A DNA stretch of 64,000 bases, taken from Pseudomonas sp. QS1027 (GTDB lineage: Bacteria > Pseudomonadota > Gammaproteobacteria > Pseudomonadales > Pseudomonadaceae). The notes beneath the pieces were generated by a model. It ran no database searches. It worked only from the letters and a program-made list of their open reading frames with translations, and was not told where the DNA came from. Position 1 is the first letter of the stretch. Each line of letters begins with the position of its first letter. The DNA lies in the NCBI RefSeq assembly GCF_002814235.1, contig NZ_PHSU01000004.1, forward strand, positions 1 to 64,000. The letters are read 5' to 3'. Of the stretch, positions 25,299 through 33,517 are shown piece by piece. A program made the translations under genes and the position numbers.

Positions 25299-25544
25299 AT
25301 GGCCTTCCAGCCCCAGGAAATATTCTTTCGCAGCAACGCGCCGGTCACCGTCGATGAAGACAAGTGCATCGCCCACAAGGGCTGCACCGTCTGTGTCGAT
25401 GTCTGCCCCATGGACCTGCTGGCGATCAACCCGGCCACCCAGAAGGCCTATATGGCTTTCGACGAATGCTGGTACTGCATGCCCTGTGAAAAGGACTGCC
25501 CGACCGGCGCGGTGAAGGTGGAGATTCCCTACCTGCTGCGCTGA
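25299..25544 (+). CDS. AprB-like two-[4Fe-4S] ferredoxin
   Basis: 81-residue iron-sulfur protein. The first cluster ligands are in DKCIAHKGCTVCVDVCPMD and the second in DECWYCMPCEKDCP; the unusual wider spacing in the first motif and the WYCMPC sequence resemble the beta subunit of APS reductase. GAGGA lies 10 bases before ATG 25299; an ATG at 25269 gives a 91-residue form and is less likely. It would pass electrons to or from the flavoprotein encoded upstream. Confidence 0.83.
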   Translation: MAFQPQEIFFRSNAPVTVDEDKCIAHKGCTVCVDVCPMDLLAINPATQKAYMAFDECWYCMPCEKDCPTGAVKVEIPYLLR

Positions 25545-25681
25545 GCCGATCCACGCCGTACCCATAAGAAAAGACCGCCACCGGCCCACCACCGGACGCC
25601 TGATCCAGCACCCCTCGTTTCCCACCCCGGTTCTCGGCGGCGGAGACGATTCCATCTTTCATGATTCGAGGGGAAACACCC

Positions 25682-27088
25682 ATGCGTGCACGCATCACTT
25701 TTGCCGGCCTGGTCCTGGCCCTGAGCGCCTTTGGCGTCCAGGCCGAGACCATTCGTATTGCCATCGGCACCCAGGACAGCACCATCAATTGCGCCGCCGG
25801 CGGCCTGTTGATCCGCGAGCTCGGCTTGCTCGACAAGTACCTGCCCAAGGACGGCGCCTACAAGGACGCCCACTACGATATCCAGTGGAAGAACTTCACC
25901 AGCGGTGCGCCACTGACCAATGAAATGGTCGCCGGCAAACTCGACTTCGGCGCCATGGCCGACTTCCCCGGCGCGCTCAATGGTGTGGCCCATGAGGCGG
26001 CGGGCAAGCACAGCCTGTTTATCAGCGTGCTGTCGGGCAGCATCGAGGGCAGCGGCAACGGCATCGTGGTGCCCAAGGATTCGCCGGTGCAGTCGTTCAG
26101 CGAACTCAAGGGCCAGACGATTTCCGTACCCTTCGCCTCGACCGCCCACGGCATGCTGCTGCGGGCCATTGCGGCCCAGGGTTGGGACCTGGACAAGGAC
26201 GTGACGGTGATCGCCCAGCCACCGGAGGTCGCCGGTTCCGCCTTGCAAGCCAACAAGATCGCCGCCCACGCCGATTTCGTGCCGTTCGCCGAACTGTTCG
26301 AAAACCGTGGCTTCGCCCGCAAGATCTATGACGGTTCCCAGGCCAAGGCGCCGACCTTCCATGGCGCCCTGGTGGACAGCGATTACGCCAGGCGTTATCC
26401 GGAAATCGTCGTCGCCTACCTGCGCGCCAGTATCGAGGCCAATCAGTTGCTGGCGGCGGAGCCGGAGAAGTACAGCGAACTGATCGAGAAGGTCGCCGGT
26501 GTCGAGGCCGAGGTCAATTACCTGTTCCACGGTCCGTTGGGCCTGCAGACCCGCGACCTGACCTGGAAGCCGGAATACCGCCAGGCCGTTGCCACGGCCA
26601 TCGACACGCTGAAGTTGCTGAAGAAGGCAGACCGTGGCTTGAACACCGACACCTTTATCGATGATCACTTTATCCGCGAGGCCTTCAAGGAGTCCGGTCT
26701 CGACTACGACAAGCAACTGGCCAACTACGCCCAGCAGCCGTTGATCGCCAATGACGCGGTGACCGGCAAGCCGATCGCGGACCCACGGCAAGTCGCGCAG
26801 ATCTGGCTCAAGGGCGAGCCGAAGGTGCGCAGTTATGCCTCGCCCCAGGCCGCACTGAGCGACCTGGCCAGCCTGAAAAAAGCCGGCAAGGAAGTCCGCG
26901 CGGTCTATGCCCAGGCCAGTGACAGCGGGATCAAGCTGCTCGCGCCGCAAGCCTGGTTTGTCAGCGATGCCAAGGGCCAGTTGAAGGCTTTCCTGCTCCG
27001 GGACCAGGCCGAGCAATTCGCCAAGGCCCATGGCGGCGAGGTGCGGGATTTCACCGACGCCAGCCGCCAAGTCCTGGCCCAGCGTTGA
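25682..27088 (+). CDS. ABC solute-binding protein with C-terminal NosL-like extension
   Basis: Periplasmic protein of 468 residues; signal peptide MRARITFAGLVLALSAFG...QA; GAGGGG lies about 8 bases before the start. Residues ~23-330 follow the sulfonate/nitrate binding family (IRIAIGTQDSTINCAAGGLL, a segment with NEMVAGKLDFGAMADFPG, and ELKGQTISVPFASTAHGMLL). The protein is about 120-140 residues longer than usual: the last ~65 residues (VYAQASDSGIKLLAPQAWFVSD, then FLLRDQAEQFAKAHGGEVRDF) have the pattern of NosL, a small copper-binding lipoprotein domain, without its Met/Cys ligands. It precedes the permease and ATPase genes and must be their binding protein. Confidence 0.82.
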   Translation: MRARITFAGLVLALSAFGVQAETIRIAIGTQDSTINCAAGGLLIRELGLLDKYLPKDGAYKDAHYDIQWKNFTSGAPLTNEMVAGKLDFGAMADFPGALNGVAHEAAGKHSLFISVLSGSIEGSGNGIVVPKDSPVQSFSELKGQTISVPFASTAHGMLLRAIAAQGWDLDKDVTVIAQPPEVAGSALQANKIAAHADFVPFAELFENRGFARKIYDGSQAKAPTFHGALVDSDYARRYPEIVVAYLRASIEANQLLAAEPEKYSELIEKVAGVEAEVNYLFHGPLGLQTRDLTWKPEYRQAVATAIDTLKLLKKADRGLNTDTFIDDHFIREAFKESGLDYDKQLANYAQQPLIANDAVTGKPIADPRQVAQIWLKGEPKVRSYASPQAALSDLASLKKAGKEVRAVYAQASDSGIKLLAPQAWFVSDAKGQLKAFLLRDQAEQFAKAHGGEVRDFTDASRQVLAQR

Positions 27089-27098
27089 GGTGAATGGC

Positions 27099-27896
27099 AT
27101 GAGTCGCTTGTCGGTCGATCTCGGGCGCCGCTGGAGTCTGCGCCTCGCTTCCTTGTTGCTCTGCCTGGGATTCTGGCAAGTAGCGGCTCGCATGCACCTG
27201 GACCTGGGACTGGTGACCTTTCGCAACGTGCCGTCGCCGGTCGAGGTGGTGCAGGCGGCCTGGGCGTTGTTCAACTCCCACGCCTTGCCGCGACACTTGC
27301 TCAGCAGCCTGGGCCGTGTCGCCAGCGGTTACCTGGCGGCGGCGCTGGTGGCGGTTGCGCTGGGGTTGGCGATCGGCCGTTCGAAGTGGGCCGAGGACCT
27401 GCTGCTGCCACCCCTGGAGGTACTGCGACCGATTCCGGCGGTGGCCTGGATTCCCCTGGCGATCCTGATGTTCCCGTCCTCGGAGCTGTCGATGATCTTT
27501 ATCACCTTCACCGGCGCGCTGTTCCCGATCCTGCTCAATACCGTGCATGGCGTCGAGTCGGTGGACCGCCGGCTGATCGCCTCGGCCCGGAGCCTGGGGG
27601 CAGGGCGCCTGGCGATCCTGCGGGAAGTCGTGATTCCCGGTGCTGCGCCGAGCATCGTCACGGGCCTGGCCATTGGCATGGGCACGTCGTGGTTCTGCCT
27701 GGTGACCGCCGAGATGATCTCCGGGCAATGGGGCATCGGTTACTACACCTGGGAGGCCTACACCTTGCAGAACTACGCGGACATTATTGTCGGCATGCTG
27801 CTGATCGGCGTGCTTGGCATGGCCAGCAGCGGCCTGGTCAAACGCCTCGGGGCGCGACTGACACCCTGGTATCGCCCGCAGGAGAAACACGGATGA
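27099..27896 (+). CDS. Sulfonate/nitrate-type ABC transporter permease
   Basis: Inner-membrane permease of 265 residues; GAGGTGA lies 7 bases before ATG 27099. About six hydrophobic helices; the permease loop is ARSLGAGRLAILREVVIPGAAPSIVTGLAIGMGTSW (about residues 164-200). RPIPAVAWIPLAILMF is the family signature near the middle. Overlaps the ATPase gene by ATGA. Works with the NosL-tailed binding protein and the ATPase encoded next. Confidence 0.88.
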   Translation: MSRLSVDLGRRWSLRLASLLLCLGFWQVAARMHLDLGLVTFRNVPSPVEVVQAAWALFNSHALPRHLLSSLGRVASGYLAAALVAVALGLAIGRSKWAEDLLLPPLEVLRPIPAVAWIPLAILMFPSSELSMIFITFTGALFPILLNTVHGVESVDRRLIASARSLGAGRLAILREVVIPGAAPSIVTGLAIGMGTSWFCLVTAEMISGQWGIGYYTWEAYTLQNYADIIVGMLLIGVLGMASSGLVKRLGARLTPWYRPQEKHG

Positions 27897-28747
27897 GTGT
27901 CGCCGAACGTTTTTCCGCAGCCGGGCGGATCGCCATCGACGGCTTGTCGATTCACCTGGGCAGCGGCCCCGATGCCTTCGAGGCGGTCCAGGCGCTGAGC
28001 TTCGATGTGACGCCCGGGGAGTTCGTCTGCATTCTCGGACCGTCCGGCTGTGGCAAGTCGACCCTGCTCGGCGCCCTGGCCGGCCATCTCACCCCCAGCA
28101 GCGGTTCGTTGCAGGTTGACGGTCAGCCGGTGCTGGGTCCGTCGCCGAGCCGCGGCATGGTGTTCCAGCAACACACCCTGTTGCCCTGGCGGCGGGTGCT
28201 GGACAACGTCGCCTTCGGCCTGAAGATGCAGGGCATCGGCAAGGCCGAGCGGCAGCGCCAGGCCTGGGAGTTTCTCGGCTGGGTCGGCCTGGAGGATTTT
28301 GCCGGGCACTGGCCGAGCCAGTTGTCCGGTGGCATGCAGCAGCGGGTCGAGATTGCCCGGGTGCTGATCAACCGGCCGAAGCTGCTGCTGATGGACGAGC
28401 CCTTCGGCGCCCTCGACGCCCAGACCCGCAGCCAGATGCAGGAGCTGCTGCTGGATATCTGGGGGCGGATCCAGACCACCGTGGTGTTTGTCACCCATGA
28501 CATCGACGAGGCCCTGTTCCTGGCCGACCGGATCCTGGTGATGAGCCCGCGTCCGGGACGTTTTATCGAAGACCTGCGCCTGGATTTTCCCCGGCCACGC
28601 CAGCCGGAACTGCTCACCAGCGCGGAGTTCGTCCGTCTCAAGCGGCATTGCCTGGAATTGCTCCGGCACCAGGATGGCCGCCAACTACCGCGCCTGACTC
28701 CCCTCGGGCTGCCCCTTGAAAACACTCAACCGCGATTTGCCCTATGA
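27893..28747 (+). CDS. Sulfonate/nitrate-type ABC transporter ATPase
   Basis: 284-residue ATPase. Walker A GPSGCGKST (about residues 49-57), Q-loop VFQQHTLLPWRRV, signature LSGGMQQRVEIAR, Walker B KLLLMDEPFGALDA and switch VTHDIDEALFLADR. It carries about 40 residues after the usual end (KRHCLELLRHQDGRQLPRL), as in some NrtD/SsuB types. Overlaps both the permease gene (upstream) and the HEAT-repeat gene (downstream) by 4 bases. Confidence 0.9.
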   Translation: MSVAERFSAAGRIAIDGLSIHLGSGPDAFEAVQALSFDVTPGEFVCILGPSGCGKSTLLGALAGHLTPSSGSLQVDGQPVLGPSPSRGMVFQQHTLLPWRRVLDNVAFGLKMQGIGKAERQRQAWEFLGWVGLEDFAGHWPSQLSGGMQQRVEIARVLINRPKLLLMDEPFGALDAQTRSQMQELLLDIWGRIQTTVVFVTHDIDEALFLADRILVMSPRPGRFIEDLRLDFPRPRQPELLTSAEFVRLKRHCLELLRHQDGRQLPRLTPLGLPLENTQPRFAL

Positions 28748-29712
28748 CCGACCTGATCAGCGACAACCCCGACATTCTCGACCTGCAACCGCGCCTGCAA
28801 CATGAAGACGCCGGTGTGCGCCGTATCGCCCTGATCGAACTGGCCGACCTGGAGGACCCGGATGCCTTGCCCTGGCTGATCCAGGCGCTGGAGGCCGACC
28901 CCGAGGGCGATGTGCGCGCCGAAGCCGCGCGCCTGCTGGAGGCCTGGGAAGAACCGCAGGTGGTCAGCGCCTTGTGCAAGGCCTTGCTCGACTGGGACCA
29001 CAAGGTTCGCGTGGTGGCGGCCCAGAGTCTCAGCCTGTTGAAGACCGAAGAGGCCGGGCAGGTGATCCTGCCCTGGGCCGCGCATCCCGATGTGTTTGTC
29101 CGCAGCAGCGCCCTGCGGGCCTTGCGAGAGTTGCGCCTGGCCGCGAGCGCGCCAGTGGCCCTGCAAGCGCTGTTGGACCCCGAGGCCAGCGTCCGCCGTG
29201 AGGCGGTGGGGATTCTCGGCTGGCTCAAGCAACTCGATGCCTTGCCGGCCTTGGCGCGCCTGGCCAGTACCGATCCCGAACCGGAAGTGCGCCGTGTGGC
29301 GACCGGGGCCCTGGGCCTTGCCAGCGACCCTGCGCTGCTGCCGGCGTTGCAGTCGGCCTTGCTCGACCCGGCCTGGCAGGTTCGCGAAGAGGCCGCGACG
29401 ACCCTGGGCAAGGTCGGTCTGGCCCAGGCCGGCCCGGCCCTGGAGGCGGCGCTGGGCGACGATTACTGGCAGGTGCGTTTGCGCGCCGCGCGCTCCCTGG
29501 GCCGTTTGCGTTACAGCGGGGCCCTGGCGGCCTTGATCGAACTGCTCGGTCACAGCATCAGCAATCTGCGCAAGGAAGCGGCCCTGGCGTTGGGCGAGTT
29601 GGGGTTGCAGGAAGCGATTGCGCCGTTGCAGGCGGCGCAGCACGACGGTGATCCGGAAGTGCGCAAATCGGTGCGCATCGCCCTGGCCCAGCTTGGCGTC
29701 GGTGGCGCCTGA
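28744..29712 (+). CDS. HEAT-repeat protein
   Basis: 322-residue protein built from about nine to ten HEAT/PBS-lyase-type helical repeats of ~31 residues, for example VRRIALIELADLEDPDALPWLIQAL, VRAEAARLLEAWEEPQVVSAL, VRREAVGILGWLKQLDALPAL and VRLRAARSLGRLRYSGALAALIEL. No catalytic residues of PBS lyases are evident. Such proteins usually serve as scaffolds or maturation factors. It overlaps the ATPase gene (ATGA) and the DUF971 gene (TGATG), so it belongs to the sulfur-type operon; a role in assembling or holding the AprAB-like pair is inference. Confidence 0.85.
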   Translation: MTDLISDNPDILDLQPRLQHEDAGVRRIALIELADLEDPDALPWLIQALEADPEGDVRAEAARLLEAWEEPQVVSALCKALLDWDHKVRVVAAQSLSLLKTEEAGQVILPWAAHPDVFVRSSALRALRELRLAASAPVALQALLDPEASVRREAVGILGWLKQLDALPALARLASTDPEPEVRRVATGALGLASDPALLPALQSALLDPAWQVREEAATTLGKVGLAQAGPALEAALGDDYWQVRLRAARSLGRLRYSGALAALIELLGHSISNLRKEAALALGELGLQEAIAPLQAAQHDGDPEVRKSVRIALAQLGVGGA

Positions 29713-29984
29713 TGCAGCCCCTGGCGGTGCGCCATAGGCGTAGCGAAGGGCTGTTGCTGCTGACCTGGGCCGACGGCCCGCAGCTATTGGCTTATGCCCG
29801 GCTACGGGCGGCCTGTCCCTGTGCGCAGTGCCGGGCCGCCCGCTTGCAAGGGCGGATCGACCTGGTTCAGGCCGATGTGCGCCTGCTGGAGGTCAACCCG
29901 CAGGGCTATGGCGTCCAGCTGGTGTTCGATGACGGGCACCAGCAGGGGATCTATCCCTGGGCGTATTTGCGGGAGTTGGGCTGA
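29712..29984 (+). CDS. DUF971 (gamma-butyrobetaine hydroxylase N-terminal-like) protein
   Basis: 90-residue protein with the DUF971 pattern: LTWADGPQLLAYARLRAACPCAQCRA (with two Cys) and the ending GVQLVFDDGHQQGIYPWAYLREL. This domain is found alone in bacteria near iron-sulfur genes and at the N-terminus of gamma-butyrobetaine hydroxylases. Last gene of the operon; starts within the HEAT gene's stop codon. It could help build the ferredoxin clusters; that is inference. Confidence 0.83.
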   Translation: MQPLAVRHRRSEGLLLLTWADGPQLLAYARLRAACPCAQCRAARLQGRIDLVQADVRLLEVNPQGYGVQLVFDDGHQQGIYPWAYLRELG

Positions 29985-30047
29985 TCGACTCGGCATCCGG
30001 GCGCGGAGCGTTTAGACTGTCTCACCTCTTTGACAGACGAGGCCTTC

Positions 30048-30401
30048 ATGACTGATTCCACGGCAACACCGGTACTGCTGTTTTCCTACGGCACCTTGCA
30101 GGACAAGGCCGTGCAACTGTCCAACTTCGGGCGCGAACTGGCGGGCAACGCCGATCGCATGCTCGGCTATGCTCAATCCTGGGTCGAGATCACTGATCCC
30201 CAGGTCCTCGCCACCAGCGGCAAGTCCCACCATCCCATCGTGCGTCCCAGCAGCAACCCCGAGGACAGCGTGAGCGGCATGGTTTTCCAGATCAGCGCCG
30301 AAGAGTTGGTGGCGGCGGATGCCTATGAAGTTTCCGACTACCAGCGCGTTTCGGTCCGTCTGGCCTCCGGTCTGGATGCCTGGGTCTATGTGAGCGTTTA
30401 G
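30048..30401 (+). CDS. Gamma-glutamylcyclotransferase-like (AIG2/GGCT) protein
   Basis: 117-residue protein with the GGCT fold signature FSYGTLQ near residue 12 and the later YEVSDYQRVSVRLASG and DAWVYV. In the family an Asp/Glu near the middle is catalytic; E90-ish in the DAYEVSDY segment is a candidate. ATG 30048 has GAGG about 7 bases upstream; the longer TTG-started form is unlikely. Stands alone; substrate unknown. Confidence 0.8.
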   Translation: MTDSTATPVLLFSYGTLQDKAVQLSNFGRELAGNADRMLGYAQSWVEITDPQVLATSGKSHHPIVRPSSNPEDSVSGMVFQISAEELVAADAYEVSDYQRVSVRLASGLDAWVYVSV

Positions 30402-30496
30402 TACAGCGCTTGCGACCTTCGGCGACTACACAAACAAGGCCGCCTACGGGTATGCTTTTGCGGCATGGTTACATGCTTGATCGAGGGAACGGGTTC

Positions 30497-31243
30497 ATGG
30501 ACAAAGTCATTGTCATCACCGGCGGCAGTCGTGGTATCGGCGCCGCCACCGCGCTGCTCGCGGCGAAGCAGGGTTATCGTATCTGTATCAACTACCTGGC
30601 GGATGAGGAGTCGGCCCTGCGGGTGCTGGAGCAGGTGCGCGGGCTGGGCGCCGTGGCCATTGCCGTGCGCGCCGATGTCAGTATCGAGGACGAGGTGATC
30701 CGCCTGTTCAATCGGGTGGACGCCGAGCTGGGGCCGGTCACCGCCCTGGTCAACAATGCCGGGACCGTCGGGCACAAGTCCCGGGTCGATGAGATGTCCG
30801 AATTCCGTATCCTGCAAACCCTGAAGGTCAATGTCCTGGGGCCGATCCTCTGCGCCAAGCATGCGGTGCGGCGGATGTCGCCACGCCATGGTGGCCAGGG
30901 TGGCAATATCGTCAATGTGTCCTCGGCGGCGGCCCGTCTCGGCTCGCCCAACGAATACGTGGATTACGCTGCCTCCAAGGGCGCGGTGGACACCTTCACC
31001 CTCGGTTTGTCCAAGGAGCTGGCGGGCGAGGGCATTCGCGTCAATGGCGTGCGTCCTGGCTATATCTATACCGAGTTCCACGCCTTGAGCGGCGACGCCG
31101 ACCGGGTCAGCAAGCTGGAGTCGGCCATTCCCATGGGCCGTGGCGGTCGCGCTGAAGAGGTGGCCGAGGCAATTGTCTGGCTGCTCTCGGACAAGGCTTC
31201 CTACGCCACCGGGACCTTTATCGACCTGGCGGGTGGACGCTGA
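30497..31243 (+). CDS. Short-chain dehydrogenase/reductase
   Basis: 248-residue cytoplasmic oxidoreductase of the classical SDR type. Cofactor motif TGGSRGIG (residues 8-15), NNAG motif (LVNNAGTVG near 88), active-site Ser in VNVSSAAARLG and the catalytic YxxxK as YAASK near 155-159. The C-terminal VNGVRPGYIYTEFH and ATGTFIDLAGGR complete the fold. The cofactor is probably NADP(H), from the basic residue in the glycine loop. Substrate unknown. Confidence 0.9.
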   Translation: MDKVIVITGGSRGIGAATALLAAKQGYRICINYLADEESALRVLEQVRGLGAVAIAVRADVSIEDEVIRLFNRVDAELGPVTALVNNAGTVGHKSRVDEMSEFRILQTLKVNVLGPILCAKHAVRRMSPRHGGQGGNIVNVSSAAARLGSPNEYVDYAASKGAVDTFTLGLSKELAGEGIRVNGVRPGYIYTEFHALSGDADRVSKLESAIPMGRGGRAEEVAEAIVWLLSDKASYATGTFIDLAGGR

Positions 31244-31304
31244 GTCGGTTTTTGCCCCAGGGACGTCGTTCGGGCGTATAGGCCCGTCGGTCATACGCCC
31301 CACA

Positions 31305-31353
31305 CTGTAACGCCGGAGCCAGGGTCTTGCCTGGCTCTGACCGACCGTTACAG
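31305..31353 (+). promoter_or_regulatory. Two-tier hairpin in the leader of the GNAT gene
   Basis: Outer arms CTGTAACG (31305-31312) and CGTTACAG (31346-31353) enclose inner arms GAGCCAGG (31316-31323) and CCTGGCTC (31330-31337), each perfect over 8 bp. The outer right arm runs into the likely ribosome-binding site (AGGGA). A further hairpin, GGGCGTAT/ATACGCCC, lies just upstream (31272-31300). A terminator for the SDR gene or a leader control element are both possible; no T run is present. Confidence 0.5.
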
Positions 31354-31365
31354 GGAACCCCTCGA

Positions 31366-31941
31366 ATGACCGTTATCTTTCGTCCGGCGCTACGTTCGGA
31401 CGCCCGCGAGATTGCCCGCCTGTTCCAGATTTCCTCGGAAGGGGCGTCCGACTATATCTGGAGCCAGTTGGCTGAGGGCGATGAGTCCTTGCTGGATGTC
31501 GGCGAGCGGCGTTATGCCCGTGAGGGTGTGGATTTTTCCTATGAGAACTGCTGGATGGCCGAGGCGGATGGCCAGGTGATCGGCATGTTGCACAGCTATC
31601 CGATGTTTGAAGACCCGGAGGCAACACCGAGTACCGATCCGGTGCTGGCGCCCTATGCCGATCTGGAGATTCCCGACACCCTCTACATCTCCAGCCTGGC
31701 CTTGCACGAGGGCTGGCGTAACCAGGGGCTGGGCCCACGCTTTCTTGAATATGCCCGTCAGCGCTGCCAGGCGCTTGAACTCAAGGGTTTGAGCCTGATC
31801 GATTACGCGATGAACAGCGGCGCCTGCCGCTTCTATCAGCGTCATGGTTTCACGATTGTCGGTGAGTGCCAGATCGTGCCGCATCCGATGATCCGGGTGA
31901 CTGGGGCGGCGTATCTGATGCACTGGCCCTTGGCGGAGTAA
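31366..31941 (+). CDS. GNAT-family N-acetyltransferase
   Basis: 191-residue acetyltransferase from ATG 31366 (MTVIFRPALRSDAREIARLF). GNAT signature: strand 4 LYISSLALHEGWRNQGLGPRFLEYA (about 102-126), whose RNQGLG loop holds the acetyl-CoA pyrophosphate, and the C-terminal SGACRFYQRHGFTIVGE. Substrate unknown. Preceded by the two-tier hairpin and convergent with the MocR-type gene. Confidence 0.87.
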   Translation: MTVIFRPALRSDAREIARLFQISSEGASDYIWSQLAEGDESLLDVGERRYAREGVDFSYENCWMAEADGQVIGMLHSYPMFEDPEATPSTDPVLAPYADLEIPDTLYISSLALHEGWRNQGLGPRFLEYARQRCQALELKGLSLIDYAMNSGACRFYQRHGFTIVGECQIVPHPMIRVTGAAYLMHWPLAE

Positions 31942-31947
31942 GACGGC

Positions 31948-33366
31948 TCACTGCTCCAGCAGCGACCGCACAATCCGTCCCAGGGTCTCCATTGCCTGTT
32001 CCGAGACCTCGTTCCACGGGCTGCCGTAATTCAAACGGATGCAGTTGCGAAAGCGCCGGGTCGGCGAAAAGATCGGTCCCGGGGCGATGCTGATGCCTTG
32101 GGCCAGGGCGATCTGGAACAGCTTCAGCGAGTCCATCTGTTCCGGCAGTTCCAGCCACAGGAAGTAACCGCCGCTCGGCTGGCTGACCCGGGTCTGTGCC
32201 GGGAAGTAGCGGGCAATCGCCGACAGCATGGCGCTCTGCTGTTCCTCCAGGGCATACCGTAGCTTGCGCAGGTGCCGGTCGTAGCCGCCGTTTTGCAGAT
32301 AGTCGGCCAGGGCCGCCTGGGCCGGCATTGACGCGCACAGCGAGGTCATCAGCTTGAGCCGTTCGATCTTCTGCGCGTAACGTCCCGCCGCCACCCAGCC
32401 GATGCGATAACCCGGCGCCAGGCTCTTGGAGAAGGAACCGCAGTGCATCACCAGGCCCTCGGTGTCGAAGGCCTTGGCCGGTTTCGGTGCCTGCTGGCCG
32501 TAATAGAGTTCGGCGTAGACATCGTCCTCGATCAGCGGCACCTGATGCCGGCGCAACAGTTCCACCAGCTCCTGCTTCTTCGCCTCGGGCAGGGTCGCAC
32601 CCAGGGGGTTCTGGAAGCTGGTCATGCACCAGCAGGCCTTGATCGGATGGCGTTCCAGGGTCTGGGCCAGCACCCCGAGGTCGATGCCGTCACGCGGATG
32701 CACCGGGATCTCCACCGCCTTGAGCTTGAGCCGTTCCAGCACTTGCAGGCAGGCATAGAACGCCGGGGCCTCGATGGCCACCAGGTCGCCCGGCTCGGTG
32801 ACGGCTTGCAGGCACAGGTTCAGCGCTTCCAGGGCGCCGTTGGTGATCAGCAGTTCCTCCATGGGCAGCATCAGTCCGCCGACCATATAACGCAGGGCGA
32901 TCTGCCGGCGCAGTTGCGGGTTGCCCGGCGACAGGTCGGTGACCACCATGCGCGGGTCCATCTCGCGGCTGGAGCTGGCCAGGGAGCGGGACAGGCGTTG
33001 CAGGGGAAACAGCGTCGGGCTCGGGAAGGCCGAGCCGAAGGGCACGGTGGCGGGGTCCTTGATGGAGTCCAGTACCGAGAACACCAGTTCGCTGACATCG
33101 ACCTCGGTGGACTCGTTGACCTGGCTGCTGATTGCCGGCTCCGAGAACGGGCTCGGGGTGTGGGCGTTGACGAAGTAGCCGGAGCGCGGTCGGGCGCGGA
33201 TCAGGCCGCGGCGCTCCAGCAGGTAGTAGGCCTGGAACACGGTGGACGGGCTGACCCCGTAGGTCTGGCTGGCATAGCGCACCGACGGCACGCGCTGGCC
33301 GGGGCCGAGGACGCCGGTGCGGATCAGTTCAGCGATGTCGTCGGCGAATTTTTCGTAGCGTTTCAT
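31948..33366 (-). CDS. MocR-type regulator (GntR head fused to aminotransferase-like domain)
   Basis: 472-residue PLP-dependent regulator. N-terminal GntR winged helix: YEKFADDIAELIRTGVLGPGQRVPSVRYASQTYGVSPSTVFQAYYLLERRGLI. From about residue 95 on an aminotransferase class I domain: EALNLCLQAVTEPGDLVAIEAP, TSFQNPLGATLP, EDDVYAELYYG and the PLP-lysine segment GSFSKSLAPGYRIGW. Members regulate vitamin B6, GABA or amino-acid genes. The target is not evident; the GNAT gene is convergent, so it is not an obvious target. Start taken at ATG 33366. Confidence 0.88.
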   Translation of the reverse strand: MKRYEKFADDIAELIRTGVLGPGQRVPSVRYASQTYGVSPSTVFQAYYLLERRGLIRARPRSGYFVNAHTPSPFSEPAISSQVNESTEVDVSELVFSVLDSIKDPATVPFGSAFPSPTLFPLQRLSRSLASSSREMDPRMVVTDLSPGNPQLRRQIALRYMVGGLMLPMEELLITNGALEALNLCLQAVTEPGDLVAIEAPAFYACLQVLERLKLKAVEIPVHPRDGIDLGVLAQTLERHPIKACWCMTSFQNPLGATLPEAKKQELVELLRRHQVPLIEDDVYAELYYGQQAPKPAKAFDTEGLVMHCGSFSKSLAPGYRIGWVAAGRYAQKIERLKLMTSLCASMPAQAALADYLQNGGYDRHLRKLRYALEEQQSAMLSAIARYFPAQTRVSQPSGGYFLWLELPEQMDSLKLFQIALAQGISIAPGPIFSPTRRFRNCIRLNYGSPWNEVSEQAMETLGRIVRSLLEQ

Positions 33367-33399
33367 GGCAACTCTGGATGTTGAAAGCACCGCATAACC

Positions 33400-33483
33400 T
33401 GTAGGAGCTGGCTTGCTGGCGATAGCGGCCGATCAGGCAATGCAAGACTTGCTGGCCTCATCGCCAGCAAGCCGGCTCCTACA
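33400..33483. repeat. REP doublet (REPIN)
   Basis: Two inverted REP copies; the left arm reads GAGCTGGCTTGCTGGCGAT (one base off the consensus), the right arm is perfect. Lies between the start of the MocR-type gene and the 3' end of ccoG. Confidence 0.9.
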
Positions 33484-33517
33484 AGGTTCGGTGTTGATTG
33501 ATCGGGATTCTAAGGCA

